Shown here in pieces: positions 53,901-60,956 of a stretch of 64,000 nucleotides of DNA (position 1 is its first letter; each line of letters starts with the position of its first letter). Under the pieces are notes generated by a model, which was not told the origin of the DNA, ran no database searches, and worked only from the letters and a program-made list of their open reading frames with translations. Position numbers and translations under genes: made by a program. Origin of the DNA: Actinomycetota bacterium (GTDB lineage: Bacteria > Actinomycetota > Actinomycetes > S36-B12); contig JADKGE010000003.1 of the NCBI GenBank assembly GCA_016717115.1, forward strand, positions 186,001 to 250,000. The letters run 5' to 3'.

Positions 53901-54481
53901 GCCGGCAGTTGCCGGAACTTCCCGATGCAGGAGCCACCGACAACGAGTCCGACCTTGCCTGGCTGGCGAACCTTGCCCTCATGCGTGCCCTCGCCAACGG
54001 GACGCCGGAGGAAGCGGCGCGCATCGGCGCCGAGTCGCTCGACCACCTCATCGCTGCCGGTGGGCTCGATGACGACTTCATGCACCTGTGGCCGCCCCTC
54101 GTGGAGGCCGCCCTCGACGCGGGCGACACCGCGCTCGCGGAGCGGTTGATGCAGCCGGTCGGTACGGCGCCACCGGGCCTCGTCAGCCCGGCGGTGGCCG
54201 CGCAGCACCATCGACTGCTCGGACTCCTGGGGGCGGCTCGAGGTGACGATTCGCAGGAGGTCGAGGCGAATCTGCGTGCCGGTGTCCTGGCCCTCGACGA
54301 CTTCGGCGCCGTCGGACTGCGGGCGCGCGCACAGCAGGAACTGGCTGGCTGGCTGGTCAACCAGGGGCGACCCGACGAGGCCGCCCCGATGGAGGCGCAG
54401 GCCCGCGCCACCTACGCCGAGATCGGCGCAACGGGCTGGCTAGCCGGCCTCGAAGCACGGCAGCGCATCGAGGCCGGCTGA
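50954..54481 (+). CDS. Zinc-ribbon/class III adenylate cyclase/STAND ATPase/TPR-like signalling protein
   Basis: 1175 residues, cytoplasmic. Two zinc ribbons start the protein (CGSCGEDLPAGARFCPACG and CASCGEPVTAGARFCPSCG). Class III cyclase domain follows: VLFADLVGFTPLSE (first metal Asp), EKFIGDAVMAVWG (Lys and second Asp), GDAVNTAARVQ (Asn/Arg pair), so all catalytic residues are kept. Then a STAND/AAA NTPase with Walker A DGEPGVGKSRLAWEFE and Walker B VVLVIDDAQFADDGLLDFL. The last 450 residues are helical repeats of TPR type. Such proteins couple ligand or partner binding to cAMP formation. Stands alone; ATG 50954 follows a short gap and may be leaderless. Confidence 0.93.
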   Translation: MSVTAGDACGSCGEDLPAGARFCPACGAATSPPECASCGEPVTAGARFCPSCGSPMTAVAGPMRASDGTAPVAERRVTSVLFADLVGFTPLSEARDSEDVRELLSSYFLQCRTVIGRYGGTVEKFIGDAVMAVWGVPIAHEDDAERAVRAGLDLLQAVAGMGEDVGAPGLSMRVGVVTGEVAVTIGATAEGMVAGDAVNTAARVQSAAEPGQLWVDETSRSLTAATIAYEDTGEHVLKGKAEPMRLWRARAVVAEVGGQRVDGLEAPLAGRLRELRLLKELFHATEESMRPRLVVVDGEPGVGKSRLAWEFEKYVDGLTASARWHRGRCLAYGDGVAFWALAEAVRGRLGLVESDAGDVVGEHLGASLVQFVRDVQERDWMRPRLAALLGAGPAGSFAREDLFSAWTAFFERVGGGDEPVVLVIDDAQFADDGLLDFLDHLLTTARAGIFVVALARPELLERRRDLGGRRTTVIRLEPLDDSVMATMIDGLVSGFTGDTRDALVRRAEGIPLFAVETVRTLIDRSAVIPLDGRYVAAVGVDIDLDAVGAPASLQALVAARLDALTADERRVVADASVLGASFSREALDAVGSSAVDVEAALSSLQRKEILALQQDRFSAERGQYRFVQSVVRQVAYATQSRRDRKFRHLAAAAYLVAQPDAGNDLAVVAAQHLLDAVDASSASDDDTTALTERARSLLVVAAVRATSLGAPGDAQRMYEAALERATEPIEQAQLHTSIARVAVDAGHFEEAADHALAAIALFDGLGLEIDAADAAAALSMAYIAMKHNGAALDASESRWTRIEEMPGADNALLRLGIALSSANQARGEYGEIPRYAERMLLIAEASRDARSVVLALLAIGSRYSKIGAPLTSIAVTEGAVRISRENGLWNELARALNNLSTVYISRDLEVAFELGREGMEAARRSGVVMQVDYTTFNHLLVLWTAGRLADLAAHLADAVETVVDEGIRLCLSTVEAWLADATGRQLPELPDAGATDNESDLAWLANLALMRALANGTPEEAARIGAESLDHLIAAGGLDDDFMHLWPPLVEAALDAGDTALAERLMQPVGTAPPGLVSPAVAAQHHRLLGLLGAARGDDSQEVEANLRAGVLALDDFGAVGLRARAQQELAGWLVNQGRPDEAAPMEAQARATYAEIGATGWLAGLEARQRIEAG

Positions 54482-54497
54482 GGCAGGGCGCGCGAGA

Positions 54498-54983
54498 TCA
54501 GTAGCGCGTGGAGATCCTGAGCGTGGCCGCCGCCTGACCACCGCGCAGCCCGGAGGTCACGATGACCTGCATGAGGAAGTCCCCCGGCGCCCACGCGCAA
54601 CCCACGGGAGCCACCTGGACGCGATAGGCGCCGGTGCCCACGTTGGTGAACGAGACGATGTTGTTGCTGAATCCGCAACTCATTCCCACGTGCGAGAAGT
54701 GGTTGATGACGGCGATGTTCGACTGCACCAGATCCGTGACGGCCTGACCCGTCCTCGGATTCGTGACGAGGACCAGGACGTCGGCCGGCGAAGAGTTGTC
54801 GACGGCGGCTCCACCGGCCGCCGCCTGAACCTGGACGAGCAGCGCCGTAGGTACCGTCACGGCGGTCACCGGGAACGACGTGGCCCGCGAAGCGGAGGCT
54901 CCCAGCAGTGTCATCCCCCGCACAACCATCACACGCGTCGCGCTCGCGATCAGTCGGCGGCGCGCTCCCCATGGCCGCAGCAT
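54498..54983 (-). CDS. Hypothetical secreted protein
   Basis: 161 residues. Basic N terminus (MLRPWGARRRLIAS) then a moderately hydrophobic stretch that may be a signal or anchor. The rest resembles an immunoglobulin-like beta fold with VDNSSPADVLVLVTNPRTGQAVTDL and VSFTNVGTGAYRVQVAPVG, two cysteines (MSCGFS, GCAWAPG). GAGGAGGGG precedes ATG 54983. No family recognised. Convergent with the cyclase gene and divergent from the pentapeptide gene. Confidence 0.7.
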   Translation of the reverse strand: MLRPWGARRRLIASATRVMVVRGMTLLGASASRATSFPVTAVTVPTALLVQVQAAAGGAAVDNSSPADVLVLVTNPRTGQAVTDLVQSNIAVINHFSHVGMSCGFSNNIVSFTNVGTGAYRVQVAPVGCAWAPGDFLMQVIVTSGLRGGQAAATLRISTRY

Positions 54984-55146
54984 GACCCCTCCTCGGGTGA
55001 GTTCCTTCAGGACACAATCGATTCTCCGCTCGCCCAGGGCGTGATGCGCGATCCGCGGGACGGTGGCTTCGGATCGCAGACAGGATCGCCGCGTCGGGCT
55101 ACGGTGAGGCCCACCTGTCTGCAGCCGATTCTCGCTGGAGGTCAAC

Positions 55147-55878
55147 GTGTCCCAGGAGTCCATCCAGGCGTGGGTCGCTGTTGTCGGCGCCCTGCTCGCC
55201 GCGACCCTCGGGCTGTTGAAGTACTTCAACTACCGCAGCAAGCGGGATCGAGTTGCCGCCGTCGGAGAGTCGTTCCTAGCCGTGGTCGAGGCGCTGGCAT
55301 CGGACAACCTGACAAAGCGCATGGCTGCAGCCGTGCTGCTCCGCCGCTTCTTCGACAGCGGCACGGAGCAGGGCTCGGCGGGGACGCCGTACGTCAAGGA
55401 GGCGATCGCTCTCATCGCCGGCATGCTCCGAGAGGAGCAGCCACCGCGGATACAGAAGGTCCTTGCCGACGGCCTGCGCTATGCCACCGACCTGAAGGGT
55501 GCCGACCTCCAGCGGTGCGATCTGAAGAACGCTTACCTCGGCGCGCGGTCCGGCACGCAGCACATCGTCGATCTCTCCGACGCCGACCTCTTCGAGGCCG
55601 ACTGCACGGGTGCGTCCCTTCGGCAGGCTCTCGCGGTGAAGACCGTCTTCTACGGCGCCGTCCTCGAGCGGGCCACCCTCGCCGATGCCGACTGCCGGGA
55701 AGCCGACTTCCGGGACGCGAAGCTCGCGGGTGCGAAGTTCTCGGGCGCGCGGATTGACGGTGCGCGGTTCGCTGGCGCGGTGTCCGTCCCGGAGGAGGTT
55801 GCGCTGCTGCTGGACGAGAAGTCGGTCGGACGGCCGGGGTCGATTGTCGGGCCGCGACCGGCGCCGGCGCCGGCGTGA
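55147..55878 (+). CDS. Membrane-anchored pentapeptide-repeat protein
   Basis: 243 residues. One N-terminal TM helix (IQAWVAVVGALLAATLGLLKYF), then a helical linker with LTKRMAAAVLLRRFF, then pentapeptide repeats from residue 115 on, A(D/N)LxX-like: LKGADLQRCDLKNAYLGA, LSDADLFEADCTGASLRQA, LADADCREADFRDAKLAGAKFSGARIDGARFAGA. These form a quadrilateral beta-helix, usually a protein-interaction surface. GGAGGT precedes GTG 55147 by 4 nt. Its stop overlaps the GTG of the TIR-like gene, indicating tightly linked expression. Confidence 0.88.
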   Translation: MSQESIQAWVAVVGALLAATLGLLKYFNYRSKRDRVAAVGESFLAVVEALASDNLTKRMAAAVLLRRFFDSGTEQGSAGTPYVKEAIALIAGMLREEQPPRIQKVLADGLRYATDLKGADLQRCDLKNAYLGARSGTQHIVDLSDADLFEADCTGASLRQALAVKTVFYGAVLERATLADADCREADFRDAKLAGAKFSGARIDGARFAGAVSVPEEVALLLDEKSVGRPGSIVGPRPAPAPA

Positions 55879-56366
55879 GTCCGATCGTCTTCGTCAGCGC
55901 GCCGTCCATCCTCGACCCACGACAGGAGGCGGTCCACCGGCAGTGGTGCGATGCGCTCGCCGGCCGTGGATTCGCGGTGACTCGACTTGCGCGGGACGGC
56001 TATGCGAGCGATCCGTGGGAGCCGCTCTCGCGGCTCATCGGCGAGGCGGACGGGGTGCTGGTTCTCGGATTCCAGCAGGTGGACATCCGTCACGGTGTGT
56101 GGCGTCCGGGAACGGTTGAGGAGGCGCGGGTGCTGACCCCGTGGACCTCACCGTGGATGCAGATCGAGGCCGGCATCGCGATCGGTGCGGGGCTCCCGGT
56201 CCTCGCGGTCGCGGACGTCGATGTCAGGGAGGGTGTCTTCGAACCCGCGAACTGGTCGGGCAAGGTTTTCGGCACGCCGTGGTGCGGCCTGGAGTCGACC
56301 GCCGTCGACTCCTGGAGCGGCGCCGTGGTCGCCTTCTCCCGAAGGAGCGAGCGGCTGGCGGACTAG
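55875..56366 (+). CDS. Nucleoside 2-deoxyribosyltransferase/TIR-like protein
   Basis: 163 residues. Starts with a strand IVFVSAPSI, a helix, then GEADGVLVLGFQQVD and PWMQIEAGIAIGAGLPVLAVADV, where the Glu in QIEAGIA fits the catalytic Glu of TIR and nucleoside deoxyribosyltransferase folds. Such folds cleave N-glycosidic bonds in nucleotides or NAD. Call is by pattern and moderate. Coupled to the membrane pentapeptide protein by GTGA overlap; its stop lies in the promoter box of the patatin gene. Confidence 0.6.
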   Translation: MSPIVFVSAPSILDPRQEAVHRQWCDALAGRGFAVTRLARDGYASDPWEPLSRLIGEADGVLVLGFQQVDIRHGVWRPGTVEEARVLTPWTSPWMQIEAGIAIGAGLPVLAVADVDVREGVFEPANWSGKVFGTPWCGLESTAVDSWSGAVVAFSRRSERLAD

Positions 56367-56369
56367 GGT
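56364..56369 (+). promoter_or_regulatory. -10 box for leaderless patatin transcript
   Basis: TAGGGT fits TANNNT and ends exactly 6 nt before ATG 56376. It overlaps the stop of the upstream gene. The patatin gene may therefore have its own promoter. Confidence 0.4.
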
Positions 56370-56375
56370 GCAAGC

Positions 56376-57197
56376 ATGGAGCGACCGACCCGGGTCTCGT
56401 TGGCGCTCGGTGGTGGGGGAGCCCGCGGCTACGCCCACATCGGAGTGATCCAGGTCCTGCAGGAGCGAGGCTTCGACATCGTCGGCGTGGCCGGCTCGTC
56501 GATGGGTGCCCTCGTCGGCGGGATGCATGCCGCTGGCGCCCTGTCCGCCTACACAGACTGGGCTCTCGGCCTGAACAGGGTGCAGGTGATGCGACTGCTG
56601 GGCGTCCCGCACCTGACGGGCGGCGCGTTCAAGGCCGACCGCGTGCTCGACCGGATGAGCGAGATGCTCGCCGGGGCACGGATCGAGGAACTCGGCATTC
56701 CGTACACGGCGGTGGCCACCGACCTGATGGCGCGCCGACCGGTGTGGTTCCAGCGAGGCCCAGTCGACCTGGCGATCCGGGCATCCATTGCGATTCCTGG
56801 CTTCTTCGCGCCAGTCGTGGTCAATGGCCGCGTCCTCGTGGACGGCGGAATCATCGATCCCGTCCCGATGACGCCGCTGGCTTCGGTGCCCTCCGACCTG
56901 ACGATCGCCGTCAACCTCAGCGGCGAGGCGGGGCCGCAGGTGCCGAGCGACGATACGCCCGACGAAGTGCCCGGCCCGGAGCTCAAGGGCCTCGACGTGG
57001 TCAACCTGTCGTACGACGCGATGCAGGACGTGATCACCCGATTCCGACTGGCGGGCTATCCGCCGGACGTTCTCGTCGCCGTGCCGAAGGACTCGTGCGG
57101 GATGCTCGACTTCCATCGAGCCGCCGAGCTGATCCCCCTGGGGCGTGACCTCACAGAACAGGCGCTCGACGGCTGCACGCCGACCCGCGCCCAGTAG
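56376..57197 (+). CDS. Patatin-like phospholipase
   Basis: 273 residues. Oxyanion loop GGGGARGYAHIG, nucleophile Ser in GVAGSSMGALVGG, and catalytic Asp in LVDGGIIDPVP; the complete Ser-Asp dyad. Length and text are of the RssA/YchK-like bacterial group. No signal peptide; probable cytoplasmic or membrane-peripheral lipid acyl hydrolase. Follows the TIR-like gene by 9 nt but carries its own likely -10. Convergent with the MIP channel gene. Confidence 0.93.
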   Translation: MERPTRVSLALGGGGARGYAHIGVIQVLQERGFDIVGVAGSSMGALVGGMHAAGALSAYTDWALGLNRVQVMRLLGVPHLTGGAFKADRVLDRMSEMLAGARIEELGIPYTAVATDLMARRPVWFQRGPVDLAIRASIAIPGFFAPVVVNGRVLVDGGIIDPVPMTPLASVPSDLTIAVNLSGEAGPQVPSDDTPDEVPGPELKGLDVVNLSYDAMQDVITRFRLAGYPPDVLVAVPKDSCGMLDFHRAAELIPLGRDLTEQALDGCTPTRAQ

Positions 57198-57213
57198 TCG
57201 GGCGCACGAGCAC

Positions 57214-58023
57214 CTACGCCGTGTCCGGGCGCTTGACGTCGGTGGCGATCTGGCCCTGCGCCGCCGTCGATCCGTGTATGCCGCCGCCCCGTCCGCGCAG
57301 CACGAACGCCAGGCCGACCGCCACGATCGCTCCGAGGAGAGGACCGGTCAGGTACACCCAGATGTCCGTGAGATCCGCGCCGACGAAGTCGGGACCGAAC
57401 GTGCGCGCGGCGTTCATGGAGGCACCGGAGAGAGGTGCCGCCCACAGGCCGGCAAGGGCGATGTAGCCGCCGACGCCGATAGCCGCGACGATCCCGATGT
57501 TCTGCGCGCCGGAGGAGGTGCCGAGGATGACGCTCACCAGGCCGAACGTCAAGATCGCCTCCGTGGCGAACGCCGCCACGGCGCTGGTGGAGGCACCGGG
57601 GTGGCTGCCGCCCACGCTGGCGCTCACGCCGATGAGTGCCTGCGCGGTCAGGGCGGCGACCACTGCGGCCCCGAACTGGACCACGATGTAGCCCGGTACT
57701 CGCTGCCAGGGGAAGTCCCCGCGAAGGGCGAAGGCGATGCTCACGCCGGGGTTCAGGTGGGCGCCGCTGACCTTGCCCATGAACATGATGATCGCCATCA
57801 CCATCAGGCCGGGTGCGACGACCGCTGCGGCGAGGGTGACGGTGCCTGGGTACTTGGCGCCGACCATCGGCGCGCCAGCAGCCACGAGGACGAGGAAGAA
57901 GGTGCCGACGGCCTCGGAGATGAGCCGCCGCCACTCCTGCTTCGGGTCCTGGAAGTCGGTGATGCGATCCTCGGCCTCCCGCTCGAAGTAGCGGAAGATG
58001 CTTGAGTCAGGCTGTTCGCTCAC
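57214..58023 (-). CDS. MIP/aquaporin-family channel with non-canonical NPA boxes
   Basis: 269 residues. A 40-residue N-terminal extension precedes six TM helices and two half-helices. The first NPA box reads SGAHLNPGVS (NPG) and the second SGASMNAARTFGPD (NAA), both changed at one position. Other family features (EAVGTFFLVLV start, AEAI-like TEAILTF) are kept, as is the Arg of the selectivity filter after the second box (NAAR). C-terminal tail is Gly-rich. GTG 58023 overlaps the stop of the ParB-like gene. Solute could be water, glycerol or a small neutral molecule. Confidence 0.88.
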   Translation of the reverse strand: MSEQPDSSIFRYFEREAEDRITDFQDPKQEWRRLISEAVGTFFLVLVAAGAPMVGAKYPGTVTLAAAVVAPGLMVMAIIMFMGKVSGAHLNPGVSIAFALRGDFPWQRVPGYIVVQFGAAVVAALTAQALIGVSASVGGSHPGASTSAVAAFATEAILTFGLVSVILGTSSGAQNIGIVAAIGVGGYIALAGLWAAPLSGASMNAARTFGPDFVGADLTDIWVYLTGPLLGAIVAVGLAFVLRGRGGGIHGSTAAQGQIATDVKRPDTA

Positions 58024-58472
58024 GAGTGCTTCTGCTTGCCGCTGGTGCCCGGGTAGTCGATCAGCCGGCAGGGGATCTGCTCGTTCTCGCTGAGGTGGTA
58101 GCTCGCGCACACTCGGTGGTAGCCGTCGGCGATCATCGCCCGGATGCCCAGGTGGACGGCACCACGCACGAGGAGCACGGGCGAGAGCTTGTCGCCCTGG
58201 ATGACCTTGGCGAGGTCGCGGCGCACTGATGCGTCGTCGAGGGGCAGCAGGGGCAGACCGGAGCCGCGCAGGACGTCCTTCGCTGGGTGGAACTCGATCG
58301 GCACGTCCTTGAGCTGGTCGGCGAGACGCTTCGCCTCGTCGGCGGTTGCCAGCAGGGAGAGGAACGACTCGGCTGCGGGATAGTCGTGATCGTCCGGCTC
58401 GGTCTTCCAGAGCTCACTCGGTACGGCGACAACCGGCGGGCTGACTGTCTTGTCTGCGGCCTTCTTGGTCAT
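58020..58472 (-). CDS. ParB/sulfiredoxin-fold-like protein coupled to the channel
   Basis: 150 residues. Core pattern is VPIEFHPAKDVLRG..., LSPVLLVRGAVHLGIRAMIADGYHRVCASYHLSENEQIPCRLID, where ADGYHR recalls the nucleotide-binding GxxR/DGxHR box of ParB N-terminal domains. No helix-turn-helix is present, so it is not a partition protein. ATG 58472 has GAGGGAG upstream. Directly overlaps the channel gene. Function unknown; nucleotide or phosphate binding that gates or accompanies the channel is only a guess. Confidence 0.7.
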   Translation of the reverse strand: MTKKAADKTVSPPVVAVPSELWKTEPDDHDYPAAESFLSLLATADEAKRLADQLKDVPIEFHPAKDVLRGSGLPLLPLDDASVRRDLAKVIQGDKLSPVLLVRGAVHLGIRAMIADGYHRVCASYHLSENEQIPCRLIDYPGTSGKQKHS

Positions 58473-58629
58473 GTGGTCTCCCTCGTGAGCGTCGTGGTGC
58501 GGTGGCGAGGTGATGGATAGCCTCGCCCCTCGCTGAATGCTCCCGTAGGTGGGTTGGAGGATGCGCGGTGGGCTGACGGTGCCTCGCCGCTGTGTTGCGG
58601 GATCGGCTTCCTGGGCTAGCGTCTCAGGG

Positions 58630-59028
58630 ATGACGCGGCCGATCGATCGCCTTGTGGGGGTCTACCGTGCAGATGGGGGATTGCGGGGTGAGGTGAGCTA
58701 CCTCCTGGGCCACTACCTGAAGGGGGCATCGTGCACCCTGTGCGACATCACGCATTCCCCGTTCCGACGCAAGGCGTCCTGGGACGCCGCGGTGGCTCGA
58801 CTCGGCATTCCCTTCGACCTGCTCCACCTGAACGAGCTGGATCCGGAGCTGGCCGTGTTCGTCGGCGACGACGCAGCCATGGTGGTGGCCGAGACTCCCA
58901 CCGGACGGTTCGGGCTTCTCGGCAACGATGATCTCAAGGATGCTCGGGGCGACGTCGAGGCCTTCTTCGCTCGGCTTCGGCGGGCGCTCGACGAGCACGA
59001 GGCAGGCCCCTTCGTGAGAGGCGCCTGA
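58630..59028 (+). CDS. Small CxxC protein, possibly thioredoxin-like
   Basis: 132 residues. C35-x-x-C38 in GASCTLCDITHS followed by PFRRKASWDAAVARLGIPFDLLHLNEL suggests a thioredoxin-like or metal-binding fold, without the classic WCGPC. C-terminal helix is Arg/Glu-rich. TAGCGT (58617-58622) lies 7 nt before ATG 58630, so a leaderless transcript is likely. Divergent from the ParB-like/channel pair over 157 nt. No characterised family recognised. Confidence 0.75.
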   Translation: MTRPIDRLVGVYRADGGLRGEVSYLLGHYLKGASCTLCDITHSPFRRKASWDAAVARLGIPFDLLHLNELDPELAVFVGDDAAMVVAETPTGRFGLLGNDDLKDARGDVEAFFARLRRALDEHEAGPFVRGA

Positions 59029-59048
59029 CCCTGAGGGAGGCGGGACCC

Positions 59049-60005
59049 TTGTCCGCCGGACACCGCCGCCCCTACCATCCCCGGATGCGACGCTCGACCC
59101 TTCTCGGAGCCCGACTCACGATGGCGATGGCGATCGCTGTGTGCGTCCCGCTGACGGTGGGCGTCCCGGCAGCGGACGCGAAGTCGATCTCGGACTTCTG
59201 GCAGGTCTCCGTTCAGATGCCCCCGCAACTGTGGGAGGACGCGGCCAGTCTTCCCTTCCTCATGGGGGACGGCGTCGACTCGTTCACTGCCGGAGGCAAC
59301 AGCTACGCGATCCGGTGGAACAACGCGGCCATCAGCCAGGCGCCGAAGTACATGTTGCGGCAGCAGGGGGCCCCTTACGGAGCGGTGACGGCCGGGCTGT
59401 ACGACCGGCCGGTCGCTCCCGCGCAGTTGAGCAAGTACCAGCTCAAGCAGCGACTGCTGTGGCTGGATGCCGACGTGCTCATCGCCGATGCCGAGTCCCC
59501 CGCATGCCTCGGCCTCACCTCGGCGCAGTTGGAGGGGGTGCTCGGAGGAGGTGTCGTCGACTGGCGCGCGATCTTTCCGGCATGGCCGGCCGACGTCGAT
59601 TCCACCGTCCGAGTGACCGTCCCGGCCGATCGGCTGGGCGCGTTCCGGTGGTCCTTCGGGCGGAACGCCTACGGTCCTGCCGCGAGCACGACGACCGATG
59701 CCGGCTCGCTGGGCGTGGCGGGCGGGAAGGTCGCGGTGCAGAAGTTGTCCTACGTAGGCAAGTACCTCTCATCCGCCGGCCTGTGCGCCGTGCCCGTCGA
59801 CGGAGTCGCGCCGAGCGAGGAGACCACCCGGAGCCTCACCTACCCGCATGCGTACGGCGTCTACTACGTGAGCCGGAAGAACCCGGGGAAGGGCCCGGGG
59901 GCCAAGTCCCCATCGCTGGTCGCCCGATGGGAATCGTTGCTCTTCGGCCCCGAGGGCGACGAGTACCTGACGACGTGGCTGGGACGCACCCGATTCCTTC
60001 CGTAG
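59049..60005 (+). CDS. Secreted PstS/periplasmic-binding-like protein
   Basis: 318 residues from TTG 59049, which has GGGAGG (59035-59040) 8 nt upstream; ATG 59085 would remove a basic leader only. Signal peptide runs to VGVPAADA. Mature part shows GLTSAQLEGVLGGGVVDWRAIFP, LSYVGKYLSSAGLCAVPVDGVAPSEETTRSLTYPHAYGVYYVSRKNPG, closely like the second half of phosphate-binding PstS folds. No TM anchor or lipobox, and no ABC genes adjacent, so a transport role is not shown. Confidence 0.78.
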   Translation: MSAGHRRPYHPRMRRSTLLGARLTMAMAIAVCVPLTVGVPAADAKSISDFWQVSVQMPPQLWEDAASLPFLMGDGVDSFTAGGNSYAIRWNNAAISQAPKYMLRQQGAPYGAVTAGLYDRPVAPAQLSKYQLKQRLLWLDADVLIADAESPACLGLTSAQLEGVLGGGVVDWRAIFPAWPADVDSTVRVTVPADRLGAFRWSFGRNAYGPAASTTTDAGSLGVAGGKVAVQKLSYVGKYLSSAGLCAVPVDGVAPSEETTRSLTYPHAYGVYYVSRKNPGKGPGAKSPSLVARWESLLFGPEGDEYLTTWLGRTRFLP

Positions 60006-60084
60006 GCATCGGGAAGCCCTCGCCCGCGGTCCAGTCGTCATACGTCTGCCCTACTCGCCGTCGAACCGTTCGGTGCTGGGGCGC

Positions 60085-60834
60085 TCAGCGCGTGCGCAGG
60101 ATCATGAACTGGAATCGTCCCTCGACGAAGTACGTCCGGCTGTACGCGACGGCCGCACCGCGCTGGTCCTGGTGCACCTGGTCGAGCAGCAGGTACAGGC
60201 CGCTCTCCGGCTGGCTGGGTCCCCAGGCGACCTCGGTGGAGTTCACCGCGTGCAGTTCCGCCAGTGCACGTACCGGTTGCAGGCCGAGCTGGTCGAGAAC
60301 CCGGAAGAGGGAGTCGACGCCCAGTTCGCCGACGTGCGAGGCGGGGATGAGGGACGACGGGATCACGTCGTAGGAGTAGGCCATGACGATCTCGTCGGCC
60401 AGGATCGCCCGCTGGATCGAGATCACCTCGGTGCCGTCGTCGATGGCCAGCTTGGCGGCCTCCTCGGGGGTCGCGGGCCGTTGTTCCATGCGGTACCGCT
60501 CCATGCGCGGCGTGAAGCCCATCTCCTGGATGGTCTCGCTGATCGACCGGAGCTCCTGCAGGCCCGTGCGCACCTGGCCGCCGAAGTCGGCCACGTAGGT
60601 GCCCGAGCCGTGGCGGACGTTGACCATGCCCTGAGACTCAAGGAGCTTGACGGCGGTGCGGACGGTGACGCGGGAGACTCCATACGCATCGGAGATCGCG
60701 GTCTCGCTGGGCAGGCGTGCGCCGGGTGGGAACTCTCCGCCGATGATCCGAGCTCGCAGCTTCTCGGCGAGCTCACGACCTAGGTTGCTACCGCGTGGCC
60801 GAAGGCGGCGCTGGTCCGTGAGCGACTCGGTCAT
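60085..60834 (-). CDS. GntR/HutC-family transcriptional regulator
   Basis: 249 residues. N-terminal winged helix: LGRELAEKLRARIIGGEFPPGARLPSETAISDAYGVSRVTVRTAVKLLESQGMVNVRHGSGTYVAD. C-terminal UTRA ligand domain, with VISIQRAILADEIVMAYSYDVIP. ATG 60834 has GGGAGCC upstream. Divergent from mtnA, with an operator-like site at 60928. Probably senses a sugar phosphate made by this pathway. Confidence 0.93.
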   Translation of the reverse strand: MTESLTDQRRLRPRGSNLGRELAEKLRARIIGGEFPPGARLPSETAISDAYGVSRVTVRTAVKLLESQGMVNVRHGSGTYVADFGGQVRTGLQELRSISETIQEMGFTPRMERYRMEQRPATPEEAAKLAIDDGTEVISIQRAILADEIVMAYSYDVIPSSLIPASHVGELGVDSLFRVLDQLGLQPVRALAELHAVNSTEVAWGPSQPESGLYLLLDQVHQDQRGAAVAYSRTYFVEGRFQFMILRTR

Positions 60835-60887
60835 TGCGGCTCCCGTCGTGGCCAAGATCTCGATTCGATATCGGAAACGAGGACTTG

Positions 60888-60916
60888 TTGACACCCTCTA
60901 GGGCGAACCGTAGCGT
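60888..60916 (+). promoter_or_regulatory. Promoter of the mtnA-aldolase operon
   Basis: TTGACA (60888-60893), a perfect -35, and TAGCGT (60911-60916), a -10 fitting TANNNT, are separated by exactly 17 nt. A start near 60923 would leave a leader of about 34 nt with GAGGAG (60946-60951) as ribosome site. Confidence 0.7.
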
Positions 60917-60927
60917 AACCGTCAGTT

Positions 60928-60941
60928 GTAGGACGACTTAC
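60928..60941. promoter_or_regulatory. Candidate GntR operator
   Basis: GTAGGACGACTTAC has GTA/TAC ends and 10 of 14 symmetric positions, similar to HutC-type GT-rich dyads. It lies just downstream of the predicted transcription start, where a bound repressor would block elongation or initiation. Confidence 0.45.
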
Positions 60942-60956
60942 GTCTGAGGAGTATTG

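Noticed and set aside
55147..57197. Calling the pentapeptide/TIR-like/patatin row a CBASS or Thoeris system
   Set aside because: No CD-NTase, SLOG/ThsA or other hallmark partner is present, and the patatin has its own promoter-like box and resembles common housekeeping patatins.
58020..58472. Chromosome-partition ParB gene
   Set aside because: Only a ParB-N-like fold segment is seen, with no helix-turn-helix, no ParA neighbour and no parS-like repeats.
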